Assembly (NCBI GenBank): GCA_019828545.1
Contig: JACVRA010000095.1
Location: forward strand, 3,305-67,304
Direction of reading: 5' to 3'
DNA: 64,000 nt
DNA from: Paracamarosporium sp. OC-R06-R3
Taxonomy: Eukaryota; Ascomycota; Dothideomycetes; Pleosporales; Didymosphaeriaceae
Made by a program: the position numbers and the translations under genes. Below are positions 1 through 11,031 of this stretch, in pieces; within the stretch, counting starts at the first letter, position 1, and each line of letters begins with the position of its first letter. The notes beneath the pieces were generated by a model, which saw only the letters and a list, made by a program, of their open reading frames with translations, ran no database searches and was not told the origin of the DNA.

Positions 1-37
1 ATATGATCAGTTAGTCCCCAGCCTCGTTACAGGGATA

Positions 38-408
38 GAGTTTTTGTTAATGCTAGGAATTATAGTGTAAGACTCTATATCATAGTAACAAGATCTTATT
101 TAGTTAAGGATAGGGCTTTTATCAGTATTAAAAATTATAGTGTGAGACTCTCCGTTAGGAATAAAGCTTATAGTAAAATCTGACCCGGGCGAGGGATGGA
201 CTCTTCGTTGACGCTAGGAAATGCAGTGCAATCTGACGTCCCGTTAATCGCTTGGTGATTCGTCTGCCTGAGTGATGTATACGAGGCGCAAGGCTCTTCG
301 TCGGGGCTAGTGATTGCAGTGAAAGCTTACGTCGTGTCAGCTTAATCTATATATATAAGGCAAGGCTCTTCGTCGGGGCTAGAGATTGCAGTGAAATCTC
401 ACCTCTGT
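38..408. repeat. Degenerate ~70-95 bp direct repeats, AT-drifted
   Basis: A recurring core (CTCTTCGTCGGGGCTAG then GATTGCAGTGAAATCT) is near-perfect in two copies at about 292-335 and 364-407, weaker near 200-235, and recognisable but strongly AT-shifted near 43-75 and 112-150 (for example GTTAATGCTAGGAATTATAG). Differences are mostly C-to-T and G-to-A, as expected for RIP-type decay. No gene is apparent. What element the repeat came from is unknown. Confidence 0.5.
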
Positions 409-1644
409 GACGATGCGCTTGGACCTGATAAGACACAGAGATTTTGGATGCGATAGAGACGAGGGCTGTAAAGAGCTGGTTCGCGTAGGCCGTATCTGGA
501 CTTCTAGTCGGGTGTATGTATCTCAGCAACTACACAACAGGATGACTGAGAAATCAGTTTTATTGCAGATGTGCTCCTTGCTGTGCAGTTATGTTGTTTA
601 TAAACGGCGAAGTACCATGGTGCCATTGTTAAGAGATAATTACCTCTCTGATTAATGTCACGTGCTGGGGCACTCGGTATCTCAGAAGACCTAACACGTG
701 ATATTAGCACTTATCGAACTTTGATGGGACGTAGCAAGCGACAAGGAGTTATATTTTACTAAAGCTAACAGGGGTTTTTCCGTTAGCGATTTGTATATCC
801 TATAACCTGCTATTGGTTCTCCTAAGTTGATTCTACGTTTTTTACCAGTGATGTGACAATTGGAAAGATGCTGGACGTTGAACGTTGATCTAACACGACG
901 CCTCCCACCCTGCTACTTCTGCTTCATATCTTACTAACATCAATTCCACGAACCTCAATTCTACGATGCCTAGATATTAGCGAAAGGGCGCAGCCTTCAA
1001 TGTCATTCTCAATGGTAAAACTCTAAAGACAAGCTCTTGAGCTGGACGGAGAAGATTCGCTGGGTCGTCGACAAATAAACCATTGCACGATCGCTTTGCG
1101 TTTGTGACGCGCGGTAGGCGATACTTCAAATGTTTATTCTTGTACCGAACCACTGTGCTGCAACACGAGGCGTTCCTGCAGTGCGCAACAGAATACGAGA
1201 CTAGTTGCAGCCTCGGCGCGTACCAGCGACAACCAGCCATACAGCGTGACTGTGGCTTCTCCCCGCATGTTCTCGTGTCTCAGCTCGCGAAGGCAGAGCA
1301 AGGCATACTCGACTTCCAACTTGCGATGCGACACAGGCCTCTCTATCGATTTCCTGCCTGATTTGAAGACGCAGGCTAGATGGCACTGCACTCAAAAAAT
1401 AAGAACAAGATCCTAAGGCATCGCAAAAGCACAATTACTTAAGTTACTATTGGCGTTCCTGAAGGTCGGGTTCTAAGCCACTGCCATATAAGCTGATAAG
1501 GTCGGGTTGTGAAACCGGTGAACAAGGGGAAGCGAGGACCTCGCAATGCGCGGCTTATTGAATAAGAGCAGCACCGTAAGACACTCTTCAACCGTCATAA
1601 CCACCCATATCAGCTAGAGAGAAAATTCGCCCACAGCCATCGTC
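409..1644. other. Intergenic, no gene recognised
   Basis: Only short overlapping reading frames on both strands, none with a recognisable motif or a convincing splice structure. The last 100 bases are the likely promoter/5' leader of the gene starting at 1645. Confidence 0.5.
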
Positions 1645-3013
1645 ATGGAAGCAGCCGCTGCAGTCGTCAGTTTCGTCGGCCTAGCAGGCCCTGTCGCGCA
1701 AGGCCTGAAGTTCCTGTATGACTTCACGACCGACATGAAGGACTGTCCGAAAGATGTCCGTGAGATGAGGACCGATATTGAGTTAGTGGAGGATTTGATT
1801 ACCCAGGTGATTCAACAGTGTAACGACCGTGACGAGCGACTTCGAGAAAGCGCTGCACTGGCGCGCGCGATCAACAATGCTAAGCAAAGCGTCGAAGATC
1901 TCAACAAGCAGATACATGCGTATTTTGCGGATGGAAAAGATGGGAAACGTACGCGATTCAAACTTGCAGCCAAGGTCAACCAAACGAAAAAGCTTAGGGC
2001 AAGCTTGGATAGGGCAAGGACTATCATGTTTGACTTCAAGAACCAGCTGCAAAGGTAGGCTATCCTGGAATACTCTTGGCGATCGCTGACACCAAATAGC
2101 GACCTATTATATGACATTCGCGATACAAGTGAAGAGGTTCTCAGATCAGTTAAGAAGACAAACAAAGATCTGGAAACACATGATAGAAACTTTCAAAATT
2201 CCACGCAACAATCCGAGGCCCAAGCAAAAACCGCGAATGACTCCATGGGTAGACTAGAGACTTCGGTCCAGCTAGCAAGCGACACCTCATCTGAAGGTCT
2301 GACAGACATTAGAATTGTGGCGCAGAAGCTCGAGCACATCACGGACTTGTTGACAGAAACAAAGATATCATCTTCACCGAGTTCAGTACCATCAACGCCT
2401 GCATTGTCACGCGAAGTCAGTGATATCTCCGTTATAACCTCTTCCCAGGAAACAACCGCCAGCAGCGTTTCGAGCTCGCCAAGCGTTCCGCGGTCAGTAT
2501 CCCAGAATGCTCGACCAGCGAATATCATCTCAAAGCACCCCCTTCTACAGTTCAAAGACAATCAGGTAAGGTTAAGCGCCTATACACTGCTATCTATCTG
2601 ACGCATCTCTACAGTTCCACTTCTTGGTCGCAATCATCTTCACACAGCGCACCAGCAAACAACAACTCGCTTGTGATTGCGCCTCAAGATGTCTCGCAGC
2701 ATACCCAACGCCGGAAGCACTCTCAAGGGCATCACCTCAAGCTCTGAGCGGATACTTCGACGGGATCGGTTTGCAAAATGTCAAGCCACCTCAGTTGATC
2801 AAGCTCGCTCAAGAATATGTCAAAGATCCACCAAGACGGGGCAGATTGCGTACGAAAGCTAATTGTCCGCAATCTGAGATTTCACATTTACCGCGGATTG
2901 GGATATCGTCGATCAATGCTTGGCTGGTGTATTGCTGCGAAAGGACGGATGTAGAGACCCAGGATAAGGCGCTGTTGGAGTACATGCAACATCTGAACAG
3001 AGCCAGAAGCTGA
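1645..3013 (+). CDS. HeLo-like (STAND N-terminal) domain fused to MBD4-type HhH-GPD DNA glycosylase domain
   Basis: Model: exons 1645-2054, 2100-2565 and 2615-3013, with introns of 45 and 49 nt (GTAGGC..AATAG and GTAAGG..ACAG), all in phase, giving 424 aa. Residues 1 to about 135 start MEAAAAVVSFVGLAGPVAQG and form a hydrophobic helix plus coiled coil, like the fungal N-terminal domain of NLR/STAND proteins (Helo_like_N). Residues 140-290 are coiled coil followed by a Ser/Thr-rich linker. Residues 293-424 resemble the C-terminal glycosylase domain of MBD4: FLVAIIFTQRT, YPTPEAL, a helix-hairpin-helix loop LPRIG at 384-388, and VETQDKALLEY, whose Asp (about 409) aligns with the catalytic Asp560 of human MBD4. 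About 30 residues are missing before the hairpin compared with usual fungal MBD4-like proteins. Family knowledge: MBD4 removes T or U from G mismatches. Inference: whether this shortened domain is active is unknown. There is no NACHT/NB-ARC domain. Confidence 0.75.
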
Positions 3014-3704
3014 TTGCCGATAAAGAGCATGTTATTGGATGTGTTGGATAAACGGGTGCTATCGGGCTTAGGACGCTTGAGGTCGACCAAGGCTCGGAGT
3101 TTCCACGTGCGCTCCTGTCGCGGGATCTCAGCCGCCATCACTTCCAGATGAAACGCTCCTAGTTCCATCGGGTGACAGGCAAAAGATACCCAAAATGAAG
3201 ATCTAATGTTGTCTGTACATATGTCACTTTTGAACTTTTTTCGATTCCTCAGCGGTGTTGATGTGCACACTCTCACTGCCATGTCGCGGCTTTGATTGAC
3301 CATCCAACCTATAATAGAGAAGCAGACTGAAGAGTATTTTTTAATGTACTTTTTTTTCTTTTTTTTTTTTTGCAGAGGCTGATATACAGCAGCGAGATTC
3401 TATAAAAAGTATTGCCATTTCTCGACTCAAACGTTGTCTCCATGCCCTAAATGTAACATGCAAAACCCACCTTCTCTCTGTGTGAAGAAGGGTAGAATGG
3501 AAGCCTACGCGCTCTACATAGAAAGAAACGTGATGCACTAGTTCAGACCCAAACTCACGGTACGTAAACGTTTAATCCAACTAGTTATATTTAAAGGGTA
3601 TATCGGCGTTGCCTTTCTTTTATTGGTAGCGCCCAAACGCCCACGCCTAATGCATGTGCGTGCTACGCAGTAATCGTCTCTATAGAAGGCCACTGGCTCT
3701 CCAA
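3014..3704. other. Convergent intergenic spacer
   Basis: 3' ends of the plus-strand gene ending at 3013 and the minus-strand SNF2 gene ending at 3705. Contains a T-rich tract at about 3351-3371. No gene seen. Confidence 0.6.
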
Positions 3705-6700
3705 TCAGCCGGTAGGCGGTCCACCGAAAATGCTCAACGTCATGGGCTGACTTGGTGTCGCGTGTGCATCTCTCGGCTGCAGCTGCGGAGGCGGAGTGGG
3801 AGTGAACGCTTCAGGCACCGGTCTCATCGGCGTGCCTACATGGCTGCCTCCGCCCTTCTTCACATCCTTCTCCCCACGCACCGTCTTCGTCTTCGCTTTC
3901 TTCGCCTTTCCCCCGTCTTCTTTGTCCTCCTTCCTGCCAAGATAATGATGGAACTTCTCCCTCCCTGGCCTACCAAATACCCGTTGCGGAACATCCAACT
4001 TGGCAAACTTCGCCAAGCCTTCGCTCTCGCCCGGTTGGATAGGTAAGATTTGTGCGTTTTGTATGATATTCACGATTCCAGCGTCATCTTCGAGTTCTTT
4101 CGCTTCGACGTGCTGCTGTCGCGACATCTGCTTCGCCTGCTTGAAGATCTGCTCTTCCATCGTGCCCTCTAGGATGAGAGTCTCGACGAGGACTTCTTTC
4201 GTCTGGCCGATTCTATGCGCTCGTTTGATGGCTTGCGCTTCAATTCCCGGGCGGTTGATCGGGTTAACGATGAGGACGATATTCGCAGCGTTGAGGTTCA
4301 GACCGAGGGCACCGCAGGCTACGTCGATGAGAAGAACGCGGATGTCAGGGTCGGAATTGAAGAGGGCGACGTAGGCGGAGCGAGTCGCGTTGTCTAAGGT
4401 GCGCGCATAAATGCGGTGGTTTATGTAAAGCATTTCGAGGGCTTGGGCGAGGTAGAAGGCGGTGTTGTCACCGTCGTAGAAGACGAGGATTTTGGAGGTT
4501 GGAGCGTGATGGACGACTTTGGTGAGGAGGTAGGAGAGTTTGGCGGAGGTGGTGCCAATGATTTGGGTGTCGCGTAATGGAGAATCGGCGGGGAGCTCAG
4601 CAAGTTCGTCTGATAAAGTGAGTTTGCGTTTGCGGGGAATGGTAGGCGACTTTGGGCGATCTGGGGTGGCTACTTCGTCCGGGGCAGCTGGAGATTGCTC
4701 GATTTTTATCGAAAGGACAGGCTTCAGCTCTGCAATTGGTTTCGAGGGGCTGGGGTCAGGCTTAAGAGGGGAAGTTTTTGTGGTCATCGCCGATGCTCGA
4801 CGGCTTGTGAGAGGCGAGCCCCCTACTGCAGAAGATGGCACCCCAGCCTTGTTCATCTGATCATTTTGTGTAGCCTTCTCTTCTTTCTTCTTCGTTGCGG
4901 TCTCAGCCTCTTGCATCTCCGCCAGTTTCGCTTTCGCAACTCGGCCAACCACACTTAGTCCTTCTGATGGGTTTTCTGATAATATTTGGCTATCGACGTG
5001 CGACTGACCTTGCAAAAGCTGAGTGATTCCGATCATGCTTGGTTTCTCCGGGTACGAAAGAGTGAAAAGTTCTTCGGATGCTTGTGGCCAATGCTCGACA
5101 GCGATGCCTAAAAGGTTCAGTGAGTACAGGTTTTGAATCAAGAAATCGCGTGCCGTTAGATATTAGTGGGTTCCTAATATTACTTACCAACTTCATGTGC
5201 TTGGCTCAGAGCTCTCCAACTCTCTGAGGCAACAAGAGTCGAAATAGATTTGCAACTCTCCAGGAGCGAGTTAGCATCTTCTACGGTGCAATTCTTATCC
5301 TCTTTGTCAAGATATTTTGCGCTAGTTTCCAATGTGGTCGCAACGTCCTCAACACTGAACCCAGTCCAAGTGAAGTTCGACTGTCGCAAATTGCGGATCA
5401 AACTATGCCTAGCTTTGACACTATTCTTGTGGAACAGATAGTCCACATCGGACCGCTCACTAGTAATGGCGTTTGCCCGCAGCACTTGGACGAAGAGATT
5501 CTGTACCTATGATTTTGATTAGCAAAAAGCAACATCGTATACGAGAAGGATTTACCATCTTGTCGAACCAGCACGGCTTGAGATACACCACTCGATGCCG
5601 CTTTGGAGGAAGCCTTATGTCCCTCTCCACGTCCTCTGGCCGCGTCTTCACGACCAATCCTTCTAAGGTCCGTCGGAAGCATGCTGAGAAACCAGAATAG
5701 GTCTTCTTGTGGGTGTGTTCATGGCGATAAATATACTCGTCCCAATCAAGTCGTCCTTCGGTGCCGGAGTCAGCCCACGGACGGACCATTAAGAAGTGTG
5801 AGGCCAATGTGCCTAGGGCTTTTGCGGCCTTGGTATTCTCGTCATCAAGATTGAAAGCTTTTCTCTGCTCAATAGCTCTCTCACGCGACAACTTCGCTTC
5901 TGCCGAGCCGTCATCGTGGGTCGCCAGGTCGACTTCAACGCCGACTAGATCCTTCGCAGGGGTGCCGCTTACGATCCATCGACGCTCTACTTGCAGTTGT
6001 TTGGCGACAAGGACAGCGTTGGAGACAGAAGAAGAGAAATTGTGGCCCTCATCAATAATTATACGCAGCCAGTGAACCTTCTTTAGAGGGCTCTCATAAA
6101 CTTGTCCCTTGCACGTACAGTCCGGGATGTTCGAGGCGCCAATATACGGACAGTTGCAGCTTCGAGGAGCCCCAGCTCCAAGCCTACGGCCTTTCTCATC
6201 TGCACCATCCTGAATTTCTTGCTCGAAGCGGTTGCGTGTAAAGAGTACGATGTGATATTTCATAAGCGTCGTAGGTGGTGGTAGGTCGCTAACAAAGTCC
6301 ATTGAATACTCTTCTTCGGCCTTGATCGCGTTCTTCTTCTTTGCGCGCTTTGATACAGAGTCAACGATTAAGATTCTGAGGGCATCTTTTGTGAGATGTT
6401 TGCGTATTTCCGACTGCCACTGATGCAGAAGATTTCGTGGGACAACCACGATGGTGCCAGCACACAGGACTAGCTGACGAGGGGGCGGTATGATAGTGTT
6501 CCTGTTCATCCGTGGAATATCTGGCGGAATCTCATAATAGGGGGTGTTTCGTTCTAGAATCGATTTCAGATCGCTTAAGTCGATATCTTCGTATGCTTCA
6601 TATCGCTCCACTTCGTCTTTCGCAGGAATAGAATAGCGGCCAATGGTGCTGGCGGCCATATCCTTTAGTGAGCCGACCTGGTCGCGTATCTTTGGAGGGG

Positions 6701-7855
6701 CCTGGTACGCTGCAGGTATCTGAGGAAGATGTCCTTTCGTTGCTAGGATCACTGACAGACAGATAATGGTCTTACCCAACCCCTATTCAAGTCAGCTCCT
6801 GCTCTTCAGAGGCCATTCTATCTTTTAACGATCGAAAAAGACTACAGAGCTGCAAGAAAGCGTAGAGTAACTAGTCATTCAGTCTCACGACTATATGTAG
6901 GGGAAGAATTTTGCATCTGTAATTACGGTCTCAACGTGATTCATAAGCTTACCATAGTCTCGGCCAGAATGCCACCCCGGTTGGCTTCGTAGAACTTCGC
7001 ATCCTTGATAAAGGACCCATCCCTAGCTCCGAAGTAAAAGACTTCTCCGTTTGGTGATTGTCGGACATCAAACCGCGGATCGAGCTGAAGCTTGGGTGCT
7101 GCTTCCCGCTGGATCATTAAGCTGGCTGATCTCGCCTGATAAGGATAGAGCTTTGACTTCAGTCCTGGAACAGGCGGGTCCTCTGTATCAACTTCAGAGT
7201 CAAAAGCTACTGAATCTAGAAGGTCTTCCACTGCTCTCCTGCTGAAGCGGTTTTTGATCTTTTCGGGCGCTGGAGCCGGTGAAGGCAGCTTGTTGAACAG
7301 ATAGAAAAGAGACACATTCTCAGCGCTTGCCCAAGAATCAAACCGATGTACAACCCCTTCCGAAGGATAACCGGCCCAGGATTCTGGCGATACATCGATC
7401 TGGTGTAAAAGAGCGCGCAAGGCCACTTTGAGGCTCTTGCTGTTTCGGTCGATGTAACGTCGGCCCCAGTCTTCAGGAAGAAGATACACTCGAGTAAGAG
7501 AGCGTTCTGTTGCATCGCTGCTAGTATATCGGTGGAGGAACATTCGGATCCAGCGCGCTTCAAGTAGCCGTGATGCTTCGCTGCCTATCACTACTTTCAC
7601 CTCATCGGGTAAGTCAGGGTGAATCAGTTCTGTCCAGGGTATATCGGATTTCTTCTCCTGTAGCGGGAACGCATGGTCGAAACGTAGGCAGCCCAATGCG
7701 ATATACTTTTGAAGATCTTGCAGCTTCGTTTCAAGTTCAGATGCATCCGATGACGTAGACGTCATAGGCGTCGACACCGGCGTCGTCGTTGAAGAGGATT
7801 CCATATTGGGAAGCACTCCAATCACCGCGAGCGACGAAAGGTTCGATGGGTCCAA
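3705..7855 (-). CDS. SNF2-family DNA-dependent ATPase/helicase (Rad5/SHPRH-like group)
   Basis: Model on the minus strand: exons 7855-6953, 6782-5556, 5506-5188 and 5107-3705, with introns of 170, 49 and 80 nt, all in phase, giving 1283 aa. The first intron splits motif I: exon 1 ends GGILAETM and exon 2 starts GLGKT (Walker A, about 302-306). Other SNF2 motifs: DEGH (Walker B, about 545-548), SGTP (about 574), and in the C-terminal lobe KILVFYDGDN, GALGLNL and QAIKRAHRIGQ (about 1108-1118). The last ~120 residues are basic and Pro-rich (a KKAKTK stretch, then TPTPPP). There is a short Cys cluster (CNCP..CTCKG) before the DEGH box, but I see no RING finger between the two helicase lobes, which separates it from Rad5/SHPRH proper. 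Expected role: nuclear chromatin or DNA-repair remodelling driven by ATP hydrolysis. The start at 7855 is the first ATG of a long open frame. Confidence 0.85.
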
Positions 7856-8616
7856 CGCTTTAGATGAAAAGCGCGCTGTGTAACCGGGGTCTCCACTCCG
7901 CAGACGGCACCGCCACTACCTGGCCTTACCACCCACGAGACATATGACTCAATACAAGGTGTCAAACCGACATTTGCGAAGCAAGACAGTCACTCAATGG
8001 TGAAAAGCGAGCTGGAGATGATCGTGGATGAGAGAAAAGTGGCGGCAGGCACCCATATGCCAAGACACTCAGGGTTCATGCACGGACCGTGAGCTAATCG
8101 GGTAAAGCTCAGCCCTACGCGAGCCGATCTCACAGGTGCTAGGACATCACGCGAGCAACAATTTCACTTACTCCGATGCTTTGCCCATTTTAATTGTGGA
8201 ACAGCAGTTTTTTGAAAGGGGATACCGGGATTCAATGTTTTGATTGTATGTCAGATGGAGTATGACCCATATTTATTACTATAGGCGTGCAGGACAGCAG
8301 CAATTGCCTCAGATCTGCGATAGCTGCTGATGTACTGATGGAACATGAAGTCCGGTATGATGAAATAGGGGGTAAGAACAAAGGCTGGTAGAGCTCGCAA
8401 ATATGACACTAATAGTAGCTTGGAGTATACGCAAGGGCTCGTGAAGAAGTGGCGAGTTGGTTTGGAAGAGATGCAATCTTACGATTTAATTAGTTTTGGC
8501 TTAGGGAGGAAAGCGGACTTGAAAACATGACCATAGGGAAAATGAAAAGCACATGGTCATGGGCCGCTTGTGCAAAAATGCCGCTGTGATATTTGGATAC
8601 TCACATATTGAAAGTG
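7856..8616. other. Intergenic, promoter side of the SNF2 gene
   Basis: No reading frame or RNA signature that I can support. Probably contains the SNF2 gene promoter. Confidence 0.5.
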
Positions 8617-9099
8617 TCATGTCGACAATGAATACCTGTCAAGAGCATCTAAGGCATACCCATAGAGATCCGCAGAGTCTCCTACGGGCCTGGCCTCCCT
8701 TTTGGTTCGATCACGTGACGTGACCATGTCCATTGATATATCCTTTGCGATATCCATGAGCTGGAGCCTTGAAAATTGATCTCTATATATGCCCTGGTCT
8801 GATTTGCCTGCCATTTTGTGCCTTACAATACCGGTTAATACCACAAATAAGTTAGGTGTAACTGGTAACTATATTAGCTTGCCCTCCAGTATCCCTGATT
8901 CCACACCTTGAAACCACACTTGATATTCGAGCCAAGGTAGAAACTTCGCATTCCGCACGCATATCACACCGGGCTGATCTTCGTTCCTGGCCTTCACCGA
9001 GACCCTGGAGGATGTGCCCCATAAAGCCGCTCGAGCCTCGTCCGGATTAAATTCTTGGACATTCACCCGGTTTTTCCACGTCCTCCTAATCACGCCCAA
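8617..9099 (-). pseudogene. Unknown reading frame interrupted by one in-frame TAG
   Basis: Two open segments (9099-8869 and 8844-8617) lie in the same frame and are separated only by TAG at 8871-8869 and a few codons. The joined product would be about 160 aa, with segments such as NVQEFNPDEARAALWG, RNAKFLPWLEYQVWF, and MDIAKDISMDMVTSRDRTKR. The composition looks protein-like but I recognise no family. A CAG or TGG codon turned into TAG would explain the break, consistent with RIP. There is no convincing intron that would remove the stop. Confidence 0.35.
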
Positions 9100-9120
9100 A
9101 ATCTAAGAAATGCGCTAAAT

Positions 9121-9447
9121 ATGAATTCATCTGAAGAAGAATTTACTTCTGAGAATAGCAGTGAAGAGAGTTGAAGTGGATGTTCTTCAGAGGAAGAATC
9201 CAGACCTTTTTTAATTATCATCTATCATTTTCTTTTTGAAGGAGATGATAATGCTAGTCACTTAACTAAAGAGCAAGAGCATGTTTCGAAGTGTTCAGTA
9301 GCCTCGACATAGGAGCAGCTCGCTTTTGAGAAATATAAGTGTAGACATGTTCTGAAGTTGCAAAGTCTTATCCTTGGAAGTAGGATAAAATCGTCTCTTG
9401 TGTATTGTACGAAAATAACACCGATTTCACCTTGGGCTCCTTTTTGA
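9121..9447 (+). pseudogene. Acidic Ser/Glu-rich frame with two in-frame stops
   Basis: Starts ATG at 9121 with an acidic run (NSSEEEFTSENSSEES), meets TGA at 9172-9174 and TAG at 9310-9312, then stays open to TGA at 9445-9447. The frame keeps coherent protein-like composition across both stops. Both could derive from Trp or Gln codons by C-to-T/G-to-A change. An acidic N terminus of this kind occurs in some transposases, but nothing else supports that identity. Confidence 0.25.
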
Positions 9448-10033
9448 GTAAACAGAGAGAAAATTCTTTGCCTGGAGAAAACACAAACTACGGGGAGCTA
9501 CGAAATAGTTTTGCTCTTTGACTTGCGTGCTGAGACCTTGGAGGCTGTGATGCCTTGATATGCGATAAAGTGGCCTCTGCGGCAGAATGTTGCACACTAC
9601 TCAACATTTGCAATCAGCTTAGGTAGATGCGCGGAGAGGAATTTATTGCGAGCATGTATTAATTTAGACTTAAGCAGTGCAACAACTGGTCTGCACTCTT
9701 CAAGCTGTGAAGAATCTTCTGAGCTGGCGATCGAAATACAGGAATTCGAACAAATTGAAAATTCGCAGCATTGGAGTTGTAGAAGCCCGTTGTGAATACC
9801 ACATAGATACTCTTTCGACTGTTGAGCTTGTAGTGGCGACCAAAAATATACGCAGCTGCATTGTAGCGAGTACAGGGATTGTGCATAAATCCATAGTCTG
9901 GCCCTCGCAAGTAGCAAGTAGAACTGAAGAAGGCTCAGTTTGCGGCAAGCATGGGTCTTCTGTTGCTGCGGTGCCGCGGTGCTGCGGTGCTGCGTTGTTA
10001 GCTGCTTGGTCAAAATAATAGCACAAAAGCTCT
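9448..10033. other. Intergenic, nothing recognised
   Basis: Overlapping short frames on both strands around 9600-10060 with no motif. They shadow each other, and a tandem GTGCTGCG-like run near 9965-9995 accounts for part of their length. Confidence 0.4.
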
Positions 10034-10163
10034 CTCCCTGACGCGGATTCGAACACCTGCAAAAAGAGAAACGTGCAGCCGGCTCGTATCGTATCGTATC
10101 GTATCGAATGTTTCTCAGCCCCGCTCGGATCGATCGGTCGTTACCGCTGGGCCACGGGAGGCC
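10034..10163 (-). other. tRNA-like (pol III A-box/B-box) element with internal hairpin
   Basis: Read on the minus strand, CCTCCCGTGGCCCAGCGGT contains a good A-box (TGGCCCAGCGGTAACG), and about 95 nt later GGTGTTCGAATCC is a B-box/T-loop with one extra base. The ends pair (CTCCC with GGGAG). Between the boxes lie an inverted repeat GAGAAAC..GTTTCTC and a (CGTAT)4 microsatellite. The T-stem pairs badly and I cannot place an anticodon, so this is more likely a tRNA pseudogene or tRNA-derived SINE head than a working tRNA. Confidence 0.35.
10085..10104. repeat. (CGTAT)4 microsatellite
   Basis: Four perfect tandem CGTAT units inside the tRNA-like element. Confidence 0.9.
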
Positions 10164-10387
10164 AAAACTATCATTTTGTTAGTGGTATATGTTGCCGTTA
10201 GCCTGATTATATAGCACAAGAAAGTCGAGTTCCATATTATGAAATCCAAGTTGGTGTGTGAGGTTAGGCGAGGTGAGGGGGGCAGGTGCGGTGAGGTACC
10301 CGTCCGCTGGGAGCCGTCTTCTTGACAACAACACCCACAACCACATCACCAACCACTACTCCGCGTCTCGCACCCCGCGCCATCATC

Positions 10388-10685
10388 ATGGCTCCGTACT
10401 CCCTCTCTTGCCGCGCTCCCTTCGGTCGTGGTGGTTACGACATCGCCGGTATCAAGGCCCCTGAAGGTGAAGAGCCCGTTGGCGGCGACACCAACCCGGC
10501 CCCTCCGTCGCCAGGCACCCTGATGCCGCCTCCTCCTCGCCCTCCCATAAAGAGGCAGCCTCCTTTCCTGGAAGGGGGGCAAAGAGTCTGCTGGCGGTAA
10601 TGAGCCCTCTGGCGGTCGCGAGTCTGTTGCCGGCAACGAGTCTCCTGCAGGGAACGCCGAGCCCACCCCCGATGGACCTAAGTAG
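10388..10685 (+). pseudogene. Small Gly/Pro/Ser-rich ORF with apparent frameshift at a G6 tract
   Basis: ATG at 10388 follows a CA-rich leader typical of fungal genes. The frame gives MAPYSLSCRAPFGRGGYD, then a segment containing PEGEEPVGGD, and terminates shortly after GGGGGG at 10574-10579. Moving one base at that tract restores an open frame with the same flavour (ESAGGNEPSGG, AGNESPAGNAEP) ending in PDGPK and TAG at 10683-10685. This suggests a real short low-complexity protein interrupted by a homopolymer indel (mutation or assembly error) or an unrecognised intron. Function unknown. Confidence 0.35.
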
Positions 10686-10701
10686 GCGTGAGTACACCAG
10701 A

Positions 10702-11031
10702 TCAACTACCATGGGCGTACACTGATAAAGCTAGGAACCACAGATCACCGTCGTCGTGAGTACATTTTTGGGCTATCACCGAGTCCTGGTCATAGGGGGG
10801 ATGGTGCTGATAACGGTAGCGAAGCTTCCTGACGAGATCCGCAAGACGTTCAACATCCACCTGCTTATTTTGCTCTATCTCCGGTACATCATCGACATTG
10901 GTAGCTGAAGACATACATGGGAAGTATGGCGGATTGGAATAGAGAGGAAACATGTACGCCAGGCATGGGGAGATAGGCGGAGGATCTGGTATTTTTGGCA
11001 TCCCCGAGTCTAGCTCTTGATATAAAGTCAT
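10702..11031 (-). CDS. Hypothetical small protein
   Basis: Minus-strand frame of 109 aa starting MTLYQELDSGMPKIPDPPP and ending before TGA at 10702. It contains RLADLVRKLRYRYQHHPPYD and a late segment THDDGDLWFLALSVYAHG, with balanced composition suggesting real coding. Upstream, a second frame (to about 11260) also looks coding (RRDSHRCGSFLHAYQIAPEPK) but is shifted, so the gene may be longer and broken. I recognise no family. It is convergent with the frameshifted ORF at 10388. Confidence 0.35.
   Translation of the reverse strand: MTLYQELDSGMPKIPDPPPISPCLAYMFPLYSNPPYFPCMSSATNVDDVPEIEQNKQVDVERLADLVRKLRYRYQHHPPYDQDSVIAQKCTHDDGDLWFLALSVYAHGS

Noticed and set aside
9597..10062. Overlapping 110-138 codon frames on both strands
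   Set aside because: They shadow each other, include tandem GCTGCGGTG repeats and part of the tRNA-like element, and show no motif.
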